Assembly (NCBI RefSeq): GCF_036077095.1
Contig: NZ_CP107960.1
Coordinates: 3,348,001 to 3,412,000, forward strand
Origin: Streptomyces sp. NBC_00376
Lineage (GTDB): Bacteria; Actinomycetota; Actinomycetes; Streptomycetales; Streptomycetaceae
Length of the DNA stretch: 64,000 bases
Reading direction: 5' to 3'
The notes below the pieces were generated by a model. The model did not search any database. It worked only from the letters and a program-made list of their open reading frames with translations, and was not told the origin of the DNA. The translations under genes were made by a program, and so were the position numbers. Below are positions 25,980 through 35,137 of the stretch, in pieces. The stretch's first letter is position 1, and each line of letters starts with the position of its first letter.

Positions 25980-27530
25980 CTAGTGCAGCGGGCCGGTCAC
26001 CGGCTCGACCGCCGCGACCAGCTTCCCCGCGCGTACGAACGCGTCCGCCGCGGCCAGGTCCGGCGACAGGAAGCGGTCCGGTCCCGGGCCCTCGACGCCC
26101 GCGGCCCGCAGCGCCTCGATGACGGCCTGCGAGGCGGGCGCGGGGGTGAGGCCCCCGGCGGCGCGCAGTTCGATGGCGCGGGTCGCCGCGTACAGCTCCA
26201 CGGCGACGATCCGGGCGAGGTCGTCGACGGCGGTACGGAGCTTGCGCGCGGCCGACCAGCCCATGGAGACGTGGTCCTCCTGCATCGCGGAGGACGGGAT
26301 CGAGTCGGCCGAGGCGGGCACGGCGAGCCGCTTCATCTCGCTGACCAGGGCGGCCTGGGTGTACTGGGCGATCATCAGGCCCGAGTCCACCCCGGCGTCG
26401 TCGGCGAGGAACGGCGGCAGCCCGTGCGAGCGGTTCTTGTCCAGCAGCCGGTCGGTGCGGCGCTCGGTGATGGAGCCGAGGTCGGCCGCGACGATCGCCA
26501 GGAAGTCGAGTACGTACGCGACGGGGGCGCCGTGGAAGTTGCCGTTGGACTCGACCCGGCCATCGGGAAGGACGACGGGGTTGTCGACGGCGGAGGCCAG
26601 CTCGCGGGCGGCGACGATCCCGGCGTAGTCGAGGGTGTCCCGTCCCGCGCCGTTGACCTGCGGGGCGCAGCGCACCGAGTAGGCGTCCTGCACGCGGGGC
26701 GCGTCGTCCTGATGGTGGCCGGTTAGGCCGGAGCCTGCGAGGACCCGCAGCATGTTGTCGGCGCTGACGCCCTGGCCGGGGTGCGGGCGGATGGCGTGCA
26801 GCTCCGGGGCGAGCACCTTGTCCGTGCCGAGCAGCGCCTCCAGGGAGAGCGCGGCCGTGATGTCGGCGGAGGTGTAGAGGATCTTCAGGTCGGCCAGGGC
26901 CATGACGAGCATCCCGAGCATGCCGTCGGTGCCGTTGAGGAGGGCGAGGCCCTCCTTCTCGCGCAGCTCGACCGGGGTGATGCCGTGGGCGGCGAGCAGT
27001 TCGCCGGCGGGGCGCACGGTGCCGTCGGGGCCCTCCGCGTCGCCCTCGCCCATCAGCGTCAGGGCGCAGTGGGAGAGCGGGGCCAGGTCGCCGGAGCAGC
27101 CGAGCGAGCCGTACTCGTGGACGACGGGCGTGATGCCCGCGTTGAGGACGTCGGCCATGGTCTGCGCGACCTCGGGGCGTACGCCGGTGTGCCCGGAGGC
27201 GACCGTCTTCAGCCGCAGGAACATCAGCGCGCGGACGACCTCGCGCTCGACGCGCGGGCCCATGCCGGCGGCGTGCGAGCGGACGATGTTGCGCTGGAGC
27301 TGGGCGCGGAGATCCTGGCCGATGTGCCGGCTGGCCAGCGCCCCGAACCCGGTGGAGACGCCGTAAACCGGCTCGGGCTTGGCGGCGAGCGCGTCCACGA
27401 TCTCGCGGGCGGCGGCGAGCGCGTCGACGGCGGCTGCGGAGAGCTCGACGCGGGCGTTGCCGCGGGCCACGGCGATGACGTCCTGAGCGGTGGTACCGGA
27501 CGTCTCCACCACCACTTTGCGCATATCCAT
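25980..27530 (-). CDS. hutH: Histidine ammonia-lyase
   Basis: 516 residues. The start at 27530 gives the N-terminus MDMRKVVVETSG, in line with known streptomycete HutH; a TTG two codons upstream is also open. The electrophilic MIO cofactor would form from Cys-Ser-Gly in GSLGCSGDLAPLSH (about residues 141-154), a Cys variant of the usual Ala-Ser-Gly. YGVSTGFGAL, RNIVRSHAAGMG, QDAYSVRCAPQV and SMQEDHVSMGW match the family. It converts histidine to urocanate plus ammonia in the first step of histidine use. The other hut genes are not adjacent, as in S. coelicolor. Confidence 0.95.
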   Translation of the reverse strand: MDMRKVVVETSGTTAQDVIAVARGNARVELSAAAVDALAAAREIVDALAAKPEPVYGVSTGFGALASRHIGQDLRAQLQRNIVRSHAAGMGPRVEREVVRALMFLRLKTVASGHTGVRPEVAQTMADVLNAGITPVVHEYGSLGCSGDLAPLSHCALTLMGEGDAEGPDGTVRPAGELLAAHGITPVELREKEGLALLNGTDGMLGMLVMALADLKILYTSADITAALSLEALLGTDKVLAPELHAIRPHPGQGVSADNMLRVLAGSGLTGHHQDDAPRVQDAYSVRCAPQVNGAGRDTLDYAGIVAARELASAVDNPVVLPDGRVESNGNFHGAPVAYVLDFLAIVAADLGSITERRTDRLLDKNRSHGLPPFLADDAGVDSGLMIAQYTQAALVSEMKRLAVPASADSIPSSAMQEDHVSMGWSAARKLRTAVDDLARIVAVELYAATRAIELRAAGGLTPAPASQAVIEALRAAGVEGPGPDRFLSPDLAAADAFVRAGKLVAAVEPVTGPLH

Positions 27531-27607
27531 ATTCAAAAGCGTACGGACTGAATCTCTTCATGTCACCAGTGGTTGCGCGATTGACCCCTTACCGGCCGGT
27601 GCGGCGC

Positions 27608-28765
27608 TCAGGGCCGGCTGCCGCGCAGGTGGCGGCGGTCGTGCGGGGACCTGGGCGGCGCGTCGGCCAGCCGGAGCACCTCGCCGTCCCGCCCCGCCAC
27701 CACCGGCTTGACCGAACGGGCCGCCTTCGCCCGGTACTGGGCCGCGTCCGCCAGCCGGAACAGCCGCCGCGCCGACACCACCGGGCCGATCGGATCACCG
27801 GTCGACGCGATCCCGCACGCCACCCCGTCCCCGAGCTCCAACTCGGCCGCGCGTTCGCAGAGTTCGGTGGCCACCCGGACCACGTCGTCGACCTCCGGGC
27901 CCAGCGTGAGCAGACAGAACTCATCGCCGCCGAGCCGCGCCGCGAGCGCGCCGGGCAGCATGGCGCCGCAGCGGGACAACACCGAGCCGAAACGTTCCAG
28001 CAGGCGATCGCCGACCGCGTGGCCATGGGTGTCGTTGACCTGCTTCAGCCCGTTGAGGTCGCAGACGACCAGACTGACCACCGCCCCGTCCGCCCGGTGC
28101 CGCTCCACCGCCTCGTCGAGCCGCACATCGACGGCGCGGCGGTTGGCCAGACCGGTGAGCGGATCGGTGAAGGCGAGCTTGCGCACCTCTTCGAGCCGTT
28201 CGGCCTGGGAGATCCCCGCGGCGACGACCGCGGCCAGCACGGTCGCGAAGTCCGCGTCCTCCCGCCCGAACACCGGCGCCCCCACCGGGCGGGCCACGTA
28301 CAGCTCGCCCCAGGCCCGCCCGTGCAGCACGATCGGCGCGATCACGCAGCAGCCGCGCCCGCGCCGGCGCAGCGCGGCCACCCGCTCCCGGCCGTACCCG
28401 CTCCCGTACTCCCGCACCCCGGCGCCCGCGTCCGCCGTGCCGTCGGCGGTCTCCACCCAGGCGTCCGGTTCACCACCCCCGGCCCACCGTTCGTGCAGGA
28501 ACTCGGTGATCTCCGGGAACTGGTGCACCGGATACGCCTCCGCCTCGGGGAACTCCTCCTCCCCCTCGGCCCGTTCGCCCGCGTTCACCAGCACGCGCAG
28601 CTGCCCGCGCCCGCGCTCCCACACGGAGAGCGCGGCGAAACTGCCGCCCAGCGCCTCGCACGCCCCCAGCGCAGCCGCTCGCCACGACCCCCGCGGGGTG
28701 TGTGCCGCCGCCATCGTCTGCGCAAGCGAAACCACGGCCCGCAGCCGTGCATCATCACCACCCAT
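27608..28765 (-). CDS. GAF-GGDEF diguanylate cyclase
   Basis: 385 residues. A GAF-like sensory domain occupies about residues 10-190, followed by a linker helix and a GGDEF domain beginning LAFTDPLTGLANRRA. The active motif RLGGDEFCLL is intact (about residues 300-309). The inhibitory RxxD site expected about five residues upstream is not evident. It should make cyclic di-GMP, which in Streptomyces delays sporulation through BldD. It has no membrane segment, so it is a cytoplasmic sensor. A similar GAF-GGDEF protein sits next to hutH in S. coelicolor from memory. AT-richer DNA upstream (28766-28860) probably carries its promoter. Confidence 0.9.
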   Translation of the reverse strand: MGGDDARLRAVVSLAQTMAAAHTPRGSWRAAALGACEALGGSFAALSVWERGRGQLRVLVNAGERAEGEEEFPEAEAYPVHQFPEITEFLHERWAGGGEPDAWVETADGTADAGAGVREYGSGYGRERVAALRRRGRGCCVIAPIVLHGRAWGELYVARPVGAPVFGREDADFATVLAAVVAAGISQAERLEEVRKLAFTDPLTGLANRRAVDVRLDEAVERHRADGAVVSLVVCDLNGLKQVNDTHGHAVGDRLLERFGSVLSRCGAMLPGALAARLGGDEFCLLTLGPEVDDVVRVATELCERAAELELGDGVACGIASTGDPIGPVVSARRLFRLADAAQYRAKAARSVKPVVAGRDGEVLRLADAPPRSPHDRRHLRGSRP

Positions 28766-28860
28766 CGCTACAGCTTATGTAGTTTTGTGGTGATTTGATC
28801 AGTTTCGAGTACCGACCACCTTCACTGCGTGTCTATTCAGTTGCATAAAGTCATGCGGCG

Positions 28861-29673
28861 TCACTCGCCGGGCCAGTTCGGCTTGCGCTTCTCGTTGAAC
28901 GCGGCCACGCCCTCGGCCCGGTCGCCGGAGAAGGCCACCGACCGCCAGGCGGCGTCCTCGACTTCGAGACCGGCCCTCAGATCGAGGCCGTGCCCCAGCC
29001 GCAGCGCCCGCTTCGCGGCCCGCAGCCCCACCGGGGAGTTGGCGGCGATCCTGCCCGCGAGCGCCAGTGCGGCCGCCCGGTCCTGCCCGGCCTCCACCAG
29101 CTCGTCGACCAGCCCCTGGCCGAGCGCCTCGGCCGCCTCCAACCGCCGGGCCGTGAAGACCAGCTCGGCGGCGCGCGCCGCGCCGATCCGTCGCGGCAGC
29201 AACTGCGTACCGCCGCCGCCCGGGATGACACCGACCGACACCTCGGGCAGGCCGACCACGGCCGTGCGGTCGGCGACGATCAGGTCGCAGGACAGGGCCA
29301 GCTCGAACCCGCCGCCGAGCGCGAAGCCGTGCACGGCGGCGATGGTCGGCATCGGCAGTTCGAGCACACCGGTGTACGCGGCGCGGGCGGTCGGGCGCTG
29401 GCGCAGCAGTTCGGCGTCGGTGAAGGAGTTCCGTTCCTTCAGGTCGGCGCCCACGCAGAAGGCCCGCTCGTGGCTGGAGGTGAGGACGGTGACCCGTACG
29501 CCGGGGTCGACGGCGAGCGCGGCGCAGGCGGCGGCGATCGAGCGGGCCATGTCGGTGGACACCGCGTTCATCGCCTTGGGCCGGTCGAGCACCAGCTCGG
29601 CGACGTGTTCCTGCCCCTCGTGGACCCGTACGGCGACGAACTCCCCGAACCGCTGCTCGGACGTGACGGTCAT
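28861..29673 (-). CDS. Enoyl-CoA hydratase/isomerase family protein
   Basis: 270 residues with the crotonase fold. RPKAMNAVS near the N-terminus, the oxyanion-hole segment FCVGADLKE, AAVHGFALGGGFELALSCDLIVA and the PEVSVGVIPGGGGTQLLPR motif are present. The glutamate in the PEV motif is a usual catalytic residue; the first catalytic Glu region is also glutamate-containing (GGGFELAL). It probably hydrates enoyl-CoA in fatty acid or amino acid breakdown. GGAGGGG precedes the start and overlaps an operator-like palindrome at 29682-29710, so a TetR-type repressor is likely. Confidence 0.9.
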   Translation of the reverse strand: MTVTSEQRFGEFVAVRVHEGQEHVAELVLDRPKAMNAVSTDMARSIAAACAALAVDPGVRVTVLTSSHERAFCVGADLKERNSFTDAELLRQRPTARAAYTGVLELPMPTIAAVHGFALGGGFELALSCDLIVADRTAVVGLPEVSVGVIPGGGGTQLLPRRIGAARAAELVFTARRLEAAEALGQGLVDELVEAGQDRAAALALAGRIAANSPVGLRAAKRALRLGHGLDLRAGLEVEDAAWRSVAFSGDRAEGVAAFNEKRKPNWPGE

Positions 29674-29681
29674 GACTGCAC

Positions 29682-29710
29682 CCCTCCGGTTAACGATCGT
29701 TACCGGAGGG
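29682..29710 (-). promoter_or_regulatory. TetR-type operator-like palindrome upstream of the enoyl-CoA hydratase gene
   Basis: CCCTCCGGT-TAACGATCGTTA-CCGGAGGG is a near-perfect palindrome (one extra T in the left arm) with a perfect 12-bp core TAACGATCGTTA. It lies 9-37 nt upstream of the ATG and includes the ribosome site in its left arm. Cores of this type are typical of TetR-family acyl-CoA-responsive repressors. Confidence 0.6.
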
Positions 29711-29783
29711 ATCCTATGGCGCGGCCCGGCCAGTGGTCAGGGGTGAGGCCGGCCCGGCTTCCCGGCCCCGCGAGGCGCCGGGC

Positions 29784-30956
29784 TCAGGAAGAGCCGCGGC
29801 GGGCCAGCAGCCAGGGCTCCACCACGCCGAGCCCGCGCACCGGGCGCTGCCACATCGGCTGGAGCCCGTAGCGGTACTTGGGCACGACGGCCGGCTCCAC
29901 GCCTTCCTGGCGCTCCTTCTCGGCCACCGCGGCCTCCTGGGCCGCCTGCGCCTCGGAGGCCGGGGCGTCGCCGGTACGGGTCAGCTCCTCCGCGAACGCC
30001 CCGTCCACCAGCACGGCGTCCTTCGGCGCTATCGACGTCAGCCGGCTGGCGAGGTTCACCGTCGTGCCGAAGACATCGCCCATCCGGGTGGTGACCGTGC
30101 CGAAGGCGATGCCCACGCGCAGCGCCGGCATGGTCTCGTCCTGGGTCATCGCCTCGATCAGGCGCAACGCGATCTCGGCCGCGGTGCCCGCGTCGTCGGC
30201 GGCGAAGAGGACCTCGTCGCCGAGGGTCTTGATGAGGCGGCCGCCGTGGGCGGCCACCAGGTCCGCCGAGGTGGTCTCGAAGGCCTCGACCAGCTCGCCG
30301 AGCTCCTCCTCCTCCAGCCGCCGGGTCAGCCGGGTGAACCCGACGAGGTCGGCGAAGCCGACGGCCAGGCGGCGGTCGACCATCTCCTCGTCGTCGGCGG
30401 CCTGGACGACCCGCCCGGTGGCGGCGGCCAACTGGCGCCGCCACACGTAGACCAGGAACTCCTGGAGCTCCGGAAGCAGCAGCTCGACCAGCGGGTACGT
30501 GACCTCGGTACGGGTCATTCCGGGCTCGGGCGGCTCGGTCAGCCCCTCCAGGAAGGAATCGATCTGCCACTCCGCCAGCCGGGCGGTGGTCTGCCCGGTG
30601 GACCGGGCCACCTGGATCGCCATCGGCTCGCTGAGCAGCCCCGCCTCGACGAGACCGGCGAGCCGGCGCAGCGCCAGCACATCGGCCTCGGTGAGCGCCT
30701 TGGCCTGCCCGATGTCGGCGAAGCCCATGGCCCGCCAGAACCGGGAGGCCAGATCCATCGAGACACCGGCGGTACGGGCCGCCTGGAACGGCGTGTAACG
30801 ACGGTCGGCGCCCAGGATCAGCTGTTCCAGCCGGATCGCGAGGGGGTCGTCGGTCGGTTCCGCCGTATGGTCGACTTCGTGATGCGGTGTCGCGTGGACC
30901 GAGGGTTCCGACGGGGGCTGCGTGCCCGCACCGGAGGTCGTGTCGTCGACGGTCAC
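29784..30956 (-). CDS. cya: Class III adenylate cyclase
   Basis: 390 residues from the GTG at 30956. An N-terminal MerR/sigma-like helical region (about residues 45-130) precedes the catalytic domain. That domain begins VGFADLVGFTRLTRR, with the metal-binding aspartate, followed by LIKTLGDEVLFAA and VGIAFGTVTTRMGDVFG. It makes cyclic AMP in the cytoplasm; in S. coelicolor the orthologue (SCO4928, cya) affects germination and development. A C-terminal Ala/Glu-rich helix and a basic end follow the domain. Downstream of birA on the same strand, with a 330-nt repeat-bearing gap between. Confidence 0.93.
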   Translation of the reverse strand: MTVDDTTSGAGTQPPSEPSVHATPHHEVDHTAEPTDDPLAIRLEQLILGADRRYTPFQAARTAGVSMDLASRFWRAMGFADIGQAKALTEADVLALRRLAGLVEAGLLSEPMAIQVARSTGQTTARLAEWQIDSFLEGLTEPPEPGMTRTEVTYPLVELLLPELQEFLVYVWRRQLAAATGRVVQAADDEEMVDRRLAVGFADLVGFTRLTRRLEEEELGELVEAFETTSADLVAAHGGRLIKTLGDEVLFAADDAGTAAEIALRLIEAMTQDETMPALRVGIAFGTVTTRMGDVFGTTVNLASRLTSIAPKDAVLVDGAFAEELTRTGDAPASEAQAAQEAAVAEKERQEGVEPAVVPKYRYGLQPMWQRPVRGLGVVEPWLLARRGSS

Positions 30957-31066
30957 CAGCCGCCTCCTGCCCGTTCCCTGCGCACTGCCCTGCCGATCTG
31001 TCGGTGGATCGCCTCAACGATACGGCAGGTGTGCCGAAGCTCACGCCCCTATGGCGTCCGGGAATG

Positions 31067-31266
31067 TTCCTGGGTGAGCCGGGGGGCGTGGGTGGTTGCG
31101 GCCGGTGGGTGGTTTCCACGAGGGCGCGGATTTCAAGCCACGACGCCTCCCGGAACGCTTCCTGGGTGAGCCGGGGGGCGTGGGTGGTTGCGGCCGGTGG
31201 GTGGTTTCCAGGAGGGCATGGTTTTCAAGCCCTGACGCCTCCCGGAACGCTTCCTGGGTGAGCCGG
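31067..31266. repeat. 92-bp tandem repeat between birA and cya
   Basis: Two full copies (31067-31158, 31159-31250) and the first 16 nt of a third (31251-31266) lie in the 330-nt gap upstream of cya. Copies begin TTCCTGGGTGAGCCGG and differ at only a handful of positions, mainly in two patches. The cya promoter must lie in or beside this block. Nothing else is visible in the gap. Confidence 0.9.
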
Positions 31267-31286
31267 ACCGACCCTTCGCCTCCGCC

Positions 31287-32153
31287 TCAGACCAGACCGC
31301 CCCCCACACCCCGCAGGTGGACGATGTCGCCGGCCGATACCGGTTCCTGGAGGCCGTCCTCGGTGGACAGGATCAGGCGGCCGTCGCCGTCGATCGCCAC
31401 GGCCTCGGCCACGACGATGCGGTCGCCGGGCAGCTGGGCCCGTACCGTCCGGCCCAGCGTCGCGCAGCCCGCCGCGTACGCCGACTGGAGGCCGCTCGCC
31501 GCCGCGTCGCCGTCCGCCGCGCGCCACTGGCCGTACCAGTGCTCCAGCGAGCGCAGCACGCCCCGCAGCAGCGTCTCGCGGTCGGTGGACACGGCACCGG
31601 CCAGGGCCAGCGAGCCGGCCGTGGGTGCGGGCAGCTCATCGGCGCGCAGGGAGACGTTGAGGCCCATGCCGACGACGACGCCGTCCCCGGCGCGCTCGGC
31701 CAGGATGCCGCCCGCCTTGCGCTCCACGCCCTCCACCGTGACCAGGACGTCGTTGGGCCACTTCAGGGCCGTGTCGACGCCCGCGGACTTCGCCAGGCCG
31801 GTCGCCGCGGCGACGCCGGTGAGCAGCGGCAGCCAGCCCCACCGTTCGGCGGGGACGTCGCCCGGCTTCAGGTAGACGGAGAAGAACAGGCCCGAACGGG
31901 CCGGAGCCGTCCAGGTGCGATCGAGGCGGCCGCGGCCGGCGGTCTGCTCCTCGGCGACCAGCACGGTGCCTTCGTCGAGCCCGGTCGCCGCTCGCCGGGC
32001 GAGCTCGGAGTTGGTGGACCCGATCGTCTCCACGACGTCGAGCGAGGTCCACAGCCCGCCCGGCCGCAGCAGTCCGCGGCGCAGCGCGGGGACGTTCAGG
32101 GGCGGTCGGTCCAGGTCCGACCAACGGCTCTGTGACGCATCCGAAGGTGTCAT
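31287..32153 (-). CDS. birA: Biotin-[acetyl-CoA-carboxylase] ligase BirA (no HTH domain)
   Basis: 288 residues from the ATG at 32153. The ligase motifs are ETIGSTNSEL, the biotinoyl-AMP loop QTAGRGRLDRTW (about residues 75-86), and KWPNDVLV with the biotin-site lysine in ERKAGGIL. A C-terminal SH3-like domain ends the protein. The N-terminal DNA-binding domain of E. coli BirA is missing, so it is a ligase only. It sits divergently beside the carboxylase beta gene, and the biotin-carrying alpha subunit at 36001 is its obvious substrate. S. coelicolor SCO4927 is the counterpart from memory. Confidence 0.93.
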   Translation of the reverse strand: MTPSDASQSRWSDLDRPPLNVPALRRGLLRPGGLWTSLDVVETIGSTNSELARRAATGLDEGTVLVAEEQTAGRGRLDRTWTAPARSGLFFSVYLKPGDVPAERWGWLPLLTGVAAATGLAKSAGVDTALKWPNDVLVTVEGVERKAGGILAERAGDGVVVGMGLNVSLRADELPAPTAGSLALAGAVSTDRETLLRGVLRSLEHWYGQWRAADGDAAASGLQSAYAAGCATLGRTVRAQLPGDRIVVAEAVAIDGDGRLILSTEDGLQEPVSAGDIVHLRGVGGGLV

Positions 32154-32287
32154 GCAAGCCAGACTAGGTGTGGCAAACGACGCACTGCCGAACCGTATCC
32201 GCGCCGATACGCTACGGATCAGTAGGTGTTTCAGTACCTGTTCAGCAGCACAGTCGTCCCCGTGACCAGGCAGGGAGCCGCCACCCG

Positions 32288-33871
32288 ATGTCCGAGCCGG
32301 AAGAGACCGACATCCACACCACCGCGGGCAAGATCGCGGACCTGCAGCGCCGCATCGACGAGGCCGCGCACGCGGGCTCCGCGCGCGCGGTGGAGAAGCA
32401 GCACGCAAAGGGCAAGTTGACCGCGCGGGAACGGGTCGAACTGCTGCTCGACGAGGGTTCCTTCGTGGAGCTCGACGAATTCGCCCGGCACCGCTCGACC
32501 AACTTCGGCATCGAGAAGAACCGCCCTTACGGGGACGGCGTCGTCACCGGTTACGGCACGGTCGACGGCCGCCCCGTCTGCGTGTACTCGCAGGACTTCA
32601 CCATCTTCGGCGGCTCGCTCGGCGAGGTCTACGGTGAGAAAATCGTCAAGGTGATGGACTTCGCGCTGAAGACCGGCTGCCCGGTCATCGGCATCAACGA
32701 CGGCGGTGGCGCCCGGATCCAGGAGGGCGTGGCCGCACTCGGTCTGTTCGCCGAGATCTTCCGCCGCAATGTGCACGCCTCGGGTGTCGTGCCGCAGATC
32801 TCGCTGATCGTCGGACCGTGCGCGGGCGGCGCGGTCTACTCCCCCGCGATCACCGACTTCACGATCATGGTCGACCAGACCTCGCACATGTTCATCACCG
32901 GCCCCGACGTCATCAAGACGGTCACCGGTGAGGACGTCGGCTTCGAGGAGCTCGGCGGCGCCCGCACCCACAACACCACCTCCGGGGTGGCGCACCACAT
33001 GGCGGGCGACGAGAAGGACGCCATCGAGTACGTCAAGTCGCTGCTGTCGTACCTCCCTTCGAACAACCTGTCCGAGGCGCCCGCCTTCCCCGAGGCGGCA
33101 GACCTCGCCACCACGGACGAGGACCGCGAGCTCGACACCCTCATCCCGGACTCGGCGAACCAGCCGTACGACATGCACACCGCCATCGAGCACGTGCTGG
33201 ACGACGGCGAGTTCCTGGAGACGCAGGCCCTGTTCGCGCCGAACATCGTCACCGGCTTCGGGCGCGTCGAGGGCTACCCCGTCGGCATCGTCGCCAACCA
33301 GCCGATGCAGTTCGCCGGTTGCCTGGACATCAACGCGAGCGAGAAGGCCGCACGCTTCGTCCGCACGTGTGACGCCTTCAACGTGCCCGTGCTGACCTTC
33401 GTCGACGTCCCGGGCTTCCTGCCCGGCGTCGACCAGGAGTACGGCGGCATCATCCGCCGCGGTGCCAAGCTGATCTACGCCTACGCCGAGGCGACCGTCC
33501 CGCTGATCACGGTGATCACCCGCAAGGCGTTCGGCGGCGCGTACGACGTCATGGGCTCCAAGCACCTCGGCGCCGACATCAACCTCGCCTGGCCGACCGC
33601 CCAGATCGCGGTGATGGGCGCGCAGGGTGCGGTGAACATCCTGCACCGCCGCACCATCGCGGCCGCCGAGGACCAGGACGCCACCCGCGCCGAACTGATC
33701 GCCGACTACGAGGACACCCTGCTCAACCCCTACGTGGCGGCCGAGCGCGGTTACGTCGACGCGGTGATCATGCCGTCCGACACCCGCGCCCACATCGTGA
33801 AGGGGCTGCGCCAGCTGCGTACCAAGCGGGAGTCGCTGCCCCCGAAGAAGCACGGCAACATCCCCCTCTAG
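32288..33871 (+). CDS. pccB: Propionyl/acetyl-CoA carboxylase beta (carboxyltransferase) subunit
   Basis: 527 residues from the ATG at 32288, with AGGGAG at 32272-32277. It is a typical acyl-CoA carboxylase carboxyltransferase with tandem crotonase-like halves. The acyl-CoA-binding [10 protein letters not shown] and the carboxybiotin-side [21 protein letters not shown] oxyanion elements are intact. It transfers carboxyl from biotin on the alpha subunit to propionyl- or acetyl-CoA. The epsilon subunit gene follows at 33886. The specificity-determining Asp/Ile site cannot be numbered safely by eye; synteny with S. coelicolor SCO4926 suggests the propionyl-CoA type. Confidence 0.95.
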   Translation: MSEPEETDIHTTAGKIADLQRRIDEAAHAGSARAVEKQHAKGKLTARERVELLLDEGSFVELDEFARHRSTNFGIEKNRPYGDGVVTGYGTVDGRPVCVYSQDFTIFGGSLGEVYGEKIVKVMDFALKTGCPVIGINDGGGARIQEGVAALGLFAEIFRRNVHASGVVPQISLIVGPCAGGAVYSPAITDFTIMVDQTSHMFITGPDVIKTVTGEDVGFEELGGARTHNTTSGVAHHMAGDEKDAIEYVKSLLSYLPSNNLSEAPAFPEAADLATTDEDRELDTLIPDSANQPYDMHTAIEHVLDDGEFLETQALFAPNIVTGFGRVEGYPVGIVANQPMQFAGCLDINASEKAARFVRTCDAFNVPVLTFVDVPGFLPGVDQEYGGIIRRGAKLIYAYAEATVPLITVITRKAFGGAYDVMGSKHLGADINLAWPTAQIAVMGAQGAVNILHRRTIAAAEDQDATRAELIADYEDTLLNPYVAAERGYVDAVIMPSDTRAHIVKGLRQLRTKRESLPPKKHGNIPL

Positions 33872-33885
33872 AAAGGGTCCTGGCC

Positions 33886-34110
33886 ATGATCAAGGTCGTA
33901 CGGGGCAACCCGACCCCGGAGGAACTGGCAGCCGCACTGGCGGTGGTGCGGGCGCGCGCCGCCGCGACGACGTCGCCCGACGAGTCGGCCGGCGGTCCGG
34001 CCACCGGGTCGGCGCTGCCCGGCCAGTGGTCCGACCCGGGGCGCATCGCCCGGCGCACACGCCATCTGCCGGGGCCCCGGGCCTGGGCCCGGACGTACTG
34101 GCCCGGGTAG
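33886..34110 (+). CDS. pccE: Acyl-CoA carboxylase epsilon subunit
   Basis: 74 residues from the ATG at 33886, 14 nt after the beta-subunit stop, so translation is probably coupled. The pattern MIKVVRGNPTPEELAALAVV-type start, a disordered Ala/Ser/Pro middle and a basic WSDPGRIARR end is diagnostic of the small actinobacterial epsilon subunits. These bind alpha and beta and raise activity of the complex. The counterpart is S. coelicolor SCO4925 (PccE) from memory. A hairpin terminator begins 29 nt later. Confidence 0.92.
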   Translation: MIKVVRGNPTPEELAAALAVVRARAAATTSPDESAGGPATGSALPGQWSDPGRIARRTRHLPGPRAWARTYWPG

Positions 34111-34138
34111 GCGCGGGAGCAGCCCTTCGCGCACGTTT

Positions 34139-34174
34139 CCGGAGGTCCGGGCCCCTTTGGGTCCGGGCCTCCGG
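34139..34174 (+). terminator. Hairpin after pccB-pccE
   Basis: CCGGAGGTCCGGGCCC pairs with GGGTCCGGGCCTCCGG (16 positions, two G-U-type mismatches) with a CTTT loop. Confidence 0.7.
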
Positions 34175-34265
34175 TGCGTCCGGGCGCGATCTGGTCCGTA
34201 CGCACCACGGCGGCTGAGTACCCGTACTCAGGCGCACCGTCCGCCACGGCAGCAGGATCGTTTCC

Positions 34266-34394
34266 ATGCTGTGGTCCGACCCCGAGAACAAGCCTCCGAA
34301 GGAACTGCGCGACGCCCAGGACATGATGCGTCGCGCTTGGCTGGTTCTCGCTCTCGCGATGGTGGTCGCGATGTTCGCGATCGGGATGCGCTGA
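34266..34394 (+). CDS. 42-residue single-helix membrane protein
   Basis: Short frame from ATG 34266 to TGA 34392-34394. A charged N-terminus ([18 protein letters not shown]) leads to one membrane helix (about residues 24-41, [18 protein letters not shown]). It lies between the carboxylase beta/epsilon pair and maf, where S. coelicolor also has a tiny gene from memory. AGCAGGATCG is a modest ribosome site. The conserved position and clean membrane helix support real coding; no function is known. Confidence 0.65.
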   Translation: MLWSDPENKPPKELRDAQDMMRRAWLVLALAMVVAMFAIGMR

Positions 34395-34470
34395 CGGGCG
34401 GGTCCGGGGCCGGTCCGCGGAGGCCGCCGTACGGGGCCGGGGCCGGTGCGGCTCTTCTACGATGGCCCGT

Positions 34471-35073
34471 ATGACTGATCAGCGCCGTCTCGTGCTCGCC
34501 TCCGCCTCCCCCGCCCGTCTCGGTCTGCTGAGGCAGGCCGGCTTCGCGCCCGAGGTGATCGTCAGCGGGGTGGACGAGGACGCGCTGAGCGCCCCGACCC
34601 CGGCCGAGCTGGCGCTGGTGCTCGCCGAGGCCAAGGCGGCGGCGGTGGCGGGCCGGGCGGAGGCGGCGGGCGCCCTGGTCATCGGCTGCGACTCGGTGCT
34701 CGAACTCGACGGCGAGGCGCTCGGCAAGCCGGCCGACGCCGAGGAGGCCATCGCCCGCTGGAAGTCCATGCGCGGCCGGGCCGGCGTGCTGCAGACCGGC
34801 CACAGCGTGATCGACACCGCGACCGGACGTACCGCCTCGGCGACCGCCTCCACGACCGTCCGCTTCGGCGAACCGACGGACGCCGAGATCGCCGCCTACG
34901 TGGCCACCGGCGAGCCGCTCCACGTCGCGGGCGCCTTCACCCTGGACGGCCGCTCGGCACCGTTCGTCGACGCCATCGAGGGCGACCACGGCAATGTCAT
35001 CGGGCTCTCGCTGCCGCTGCTGCGCCGGCTGCTGGGCGAGCTGGGGATCTCCGTCACCGAACTCTGGGTCTGA
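34471..35073 (+). CDS. maf: Maf-like nucleoside triphosphate pyrophosphatase
   Basis: 200 residues from the ATG at 34471 (ATG 34462 is an alternative). Maf motifs are [18 protein letters not shown] at the N-terminus, the catalytic region [12 protein letters not shown] and the [20 protein letters not shown] segment. [28 protein letters not shown] continues at about residues 150-178. Maf enzymes hydrolyse non-canonical or pyrimidine nucleotides (dTTP, UTP, modified forms) to monophosphates, limiting misincorporation. It ends before a hairpin terminator shared with the convergent membrane protein gene. Confidence 0.92.
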   Translation: MTDQRRLVLASASPARLGLLRQAGFAPEVIVSGVDEDALSAPTPAELALVLAEAKAAAVAGRAEAAGALVIGCDSVLELDGEALGKPADAEEAIARWKSMRGRAGVLQTGHSVIDTATGRTASATASTTVRFGEPTDAEIAAYVATGEPLHVAGAFTLDGRSAPFVDAIEGDHGNVIGLSLPLLRRLLGELGISVTELWV

Positions 35074-35080
35074 CGCGTGA

Positions 35081-35110
35081 CGGGTCCGGCTCGGGAACGA
35101 GTCGGACCCG
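35081..35110. terminator. Hairpin between maf and the four-helix membrane protein gene
   Basis: CGGGTCCGGCTCG pairs with CGAGTCGGACCCG (one mismatch) across a GGAA loop, between convergent stops. Confidence 0.65.
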
Positions 35111-35137
35111 ACTCGGATCCGGCTCGGGCCGGACCGG

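Noticed and set aside
31067..31266. 92-bp repeats as a CRISPR array
   Set aside because: The units are directly tandem with no spacers and only two full copies; there are no cas genes.
31096..31875. Plus-strand frame of 259 codons running from the 92-bp repeats into birA
   Set aside because: It translates the repeat and then the antisense of birA, with no ribosome site.
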